The position numbers and the translations under genes are program-made. Below the pieces are notes generated by a model, which worked only from the letters and a program-made list of their open reading frames with translations, had not been told where the DNA came from and searched no databases. From Paracoccus homiensis (GTDB taxonomy: Bacteria; Pseudomonadota; Alphaproteobacteria; Rhodobacterales; Rhodobacteraceae): a stretch of 64,000 nt of DNA. The stretch spans positions 62,001 to 126,000 of the forward strand of contig NZ_FOHO01000005.1 in assembly GCF_900111675.1 (NCBI RefSeq), in the 5' to 3' direction. Below are positions 62,281 to 64,000 of the stretch, one piece after another (the stretch's first letter is position 1; each line of letters opens with the position of its first letter).

Positions 62281-64000
62281 TTACAGGCTGCGCTCGACCT
62301 CTTCACGCTCGAAGATCTCGATGACATCGCCTGCGCGGATGTCGTCGTAGTTTTCAAAGGCCATGCCGCATTCCTGACCGGACTGCACTTCCTTGACCTC
62401 GTCCTTGAAGCGCTTCAGCGTTTTCAGCGTGCCTTCGTGGATCACCACGTTGTCGCGCAGCAGGCGGACGCCTGCGCTGCGGCGGGCAACGCCTTCGGTC
62501 ACCAGACAGCCTGCGACCTTGCCGACGCCCGTAACCTTGAAGACTTCGCGGATCTCGGCATAGCCGATGAAGTTTTCGCGCACTTCGGCCGACAGCAGGC
62601 CCGATGCGGCCGCCTTGATGTCGTCCACCAGGTCATAGATGACCGAGTAGTAACGGATCTCGACGCCCTTCTGGTTGGCCGAGTTGCGGGCCGGGGCGTT
62701 GGCACGGACGTTGAAGCCCATGACCGGCGCCTGGCTGGCTTCTGCCAGACCGATATCGGATTCGGTGATCGCGCCGACACCGTAATGCAGCACGCGGACA
62801 CGAACTTCGTCATTGCCGACCTTTTCCAGCGCCTGAACGATCGCCTCGGCAGAGCCCTGCACGTCGGCTTTCAGGATGACCGGCAGTTCCGCGACATTCT
62901 CGTCGGCCTTGGCCTTCGCCATCAGCTGTTCCAGCGTGGTTGCGGCACCTGCGGCGGCGCGCTTGTCCTTGGCCTGCTGGTTGCGGAACTCGGCGATCTC
63001 GCGGGCTTGCGCCTCGGTTTCGACGACGTTCAGCACGTCACCTGCCTCGGGCGTCCCGTTCAGACCCAGCACCTCGACCGGAACCGAGGGACCGGCCTCT
63101 TCGACGCGCTCGCCCTTGTCGTTGATAAGGGCGCGGACCTTGCCCCACTGTTCGCCGACGACGAAGATGTCGCCGCGACGCAGCGTCCCGTGCTGAACCA
63201 GAACCGTCGCGACGGGGCCGCGGCCGATATCCAGCTGCGCCTCGATCACGGCACCCTGGGCCGAGCGATCGGGGTTGGCCTTCAGTTCCAGGATCTCGGC
63301 CTGCAGGGCGATCGCCTCCAACAGCTCGTCCAGACCAAGTCCGGTCTTGGCCGATACTTCGACATCCTGCACGTCACCGGACAGTTTTTCGACGATCACT
63401 TCGTGGTGCAGCAGCGCGCTGCGCACCTTGTCGGGATCGGCTTCGGGCTTGTCGACCTTGTTGATGGCGACGATCATCGGCACGCCTGCGGCCTTGGCGT
63501 GATTGATCGCCTCGACCGTCTGCGGCATCACCGCGTCATCTGCCGCCACGACCAGCACGACGATATCGGTGACATTCGCACCGCGTGCCCGCATCGAGGT
63601 GAAGGCCGCGTGACCCGGCGTATCCAGGAAGCTCAACACCGCGCCGGAATCGGTCGTGACCTGATAGGCGCCGATATGCTGCGTGATGCCGCCGGCTTCG
63701 CCGGACACGACATTCGCCTTGCGGATCGCGTCCAGAAGCGAGGTCTTGCCGTGGTCGACATGGCCCATGATCGTGATGATCGGCGGGCGCGACTGCAGGT
63801 CCTCGGCCTTGTCCTCGACGGTGTCGATGACCTGTTCCACATCCGAGTCGCTGACGCGCACGGTCTTGTGGCCGAATTCCTCGATCACCAGTTCCGCGGT
63901 GTCGGCGTCGATGGGCTGGTTCATGCTGACCATCATGCCCATCTTCATCAGCGCCTTGACCACATCGGCCGAGCGTTCGGCCATGCGGTTCGCCAGTTCC
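62281..64000 (-). CDS. infB: Translation initiation factor IF-2, C-terminal part (cut by window edge)
   Basis: GTPase that brings initiator tRNA to the ribosome. The right window edge cuts off the N-terminus; about 572 residues are visible, ending the IF2-N domain and covering G, II, III and C domains. G motifs: [26 protein letters not shown], and NKVDKPEAD. The reading frame is open to 64000, so the 5' end lies outside. Terminator at 62231-62258. Confidence 0.97.
   Translation of the reverse strand, partial: ELANRMAERSADVVKALMKMGMMVSMNQPIDADTAELVIEEFGHKTVRVSDSDVEQVIDTVEDKAEDLQSRPPIITIMGHVDHGKTSLLDAIRKANVVSGEAGGITQHIGAYQVTTDSGAVLSFLDTPGHAAFTSMRARGANVTDIVVLVVAADDAVMPQTVEAINHAKAAGVPMIVAINKVDKPEADPDKVRSALLHHEVIVEKLSGDVQDVEVSAKTGLGLDELLEAIALQAEILELKANPDRSAQGAVIEAQLDIGRGPVATVLVQHGTLRRGDIFVVGEQWGKVRALINDKGERVEEAGPSVPVEVLGLNGTPEAGDVLNVVETEAQAREIAEFRNQQAKDKRAAAGAATTLEQLMAKAKADENVAELPVILKADVQGSAEAIVQALEKVGNDEVRVRVLHYGVGAITESDIGLAEASQAPVMGFNVRANAPARNSANQKGVEIRYYSVIYDLVDDIKAAASGLLSAEVRENFIGYAEIREVFKVTGVGKVAGCLVTEGVARRSAGVRLLRDNVVIHEGTLKTLKRFKDEVKEVQSGQECGMAFENYDDIRAGDVIEIFEREEVERSL

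Overview
The window is a high-GC chromosomal segment of an alphaproteobacterium of the Rhodobacteraceae/Paracoccaceae type, most likely Paracoccus or a close relative. The basis is gene content and order, not a database search: dusB-ntrBC-ntrYX-trkA, a Zur-ZnuABC locus, an EnuR-controlled ectoine catabolic cluster with a UehABC TRAP transporter, a class II EPSP synthase, and the ComF-glutaredoxin-nitrilase-UbiG neighbourhood. No phage, insertion sequence, rRNA operon or CRISPR array was seen. Genes are tightly packed, and many neighbours are translationally coupled through ATGA overlaps.

Layout. (1) 1-8153, minus strand: dusB, the nitrogen two-component pairs ntrBC and ntrYX, and the 5' part of trkA, cut by the window edge. 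(2) 8381-14082: L-serine dehydratase, a COG3650-type lipoprotein, a yjbH-yjbF pair linked to exopolysaccharide, and a 67-residue exported protein. (3) 14280-17781: zur-znuC-znuB divergent from znuA, with two Zur-box-like dyads between them, then hemP. (4) 17820-24635: an RluB-type pseudouridine synthase with a long disordered tail, tadA, a HAD hydrolase, tRNA-Gly(TCC), a three-gene valine/isobutyrate catabolic operon and a small secreted protein. (5) 24639-26523: an FMN riboswitch, ribH2 and an iron-type alcohol dehydrogenase.

(6) 26567-40064 is the most coherent system: complete import and breakdown of ectoine and 5-hydroxyectoine. UehABC imports; EutABC are assigned to conversion of hydroxyectoine to ectoine; EutD/DoeA opens the ring; EutE/DoeB deacetylates; Atf/DoeD transaminates diaminobutyrate; Ssd/DoeC oxidises aspartate semialdehyde to aspartate. 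EnuR (MocR/GabR type) and an AsnC-type regulator lie between the two divergent arms. Candidate operator repeats, a promoter and intercistronic stem-loops are visible. (7) 40155-44815: a five-gene molybdenum-hydroxylase operon (2Fe-2S subunit, Tat-exported Mo subunit, diheme cytochrome c, XdhC-type and MocA-type maturation factors).

(8) 44957-64000 is mostly housekeeping: rpmG, an SH3 protein, RNase P RNA, aroA, dinB, ygfZ, an MsbA-type ABC exporter, an aminotransferase, rsmD, an FAD reductase divergent from a peroxiredoxin, an OpgC-type acyltransferase, hemH, a methyltransferase-like protein, comF, grxC, a nitrilase-family hydrolase, a MarR regulator, ubiG, pip and the 3' part of infB.

I see no wholly unknown multi-gene system. 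The points most worth checking are the ectoine operator repeats and RNA hairpins, the NtrC that lacks its sigma-54 contact loop, the paired Zur boxes, the molybdenum-hydroxylase operon of unknown substrate, the FMN-riboswitch/ribH2/dehydrogenase unit, and the methyltransferase-like gene that lacks its SAM-binding glycine motif.
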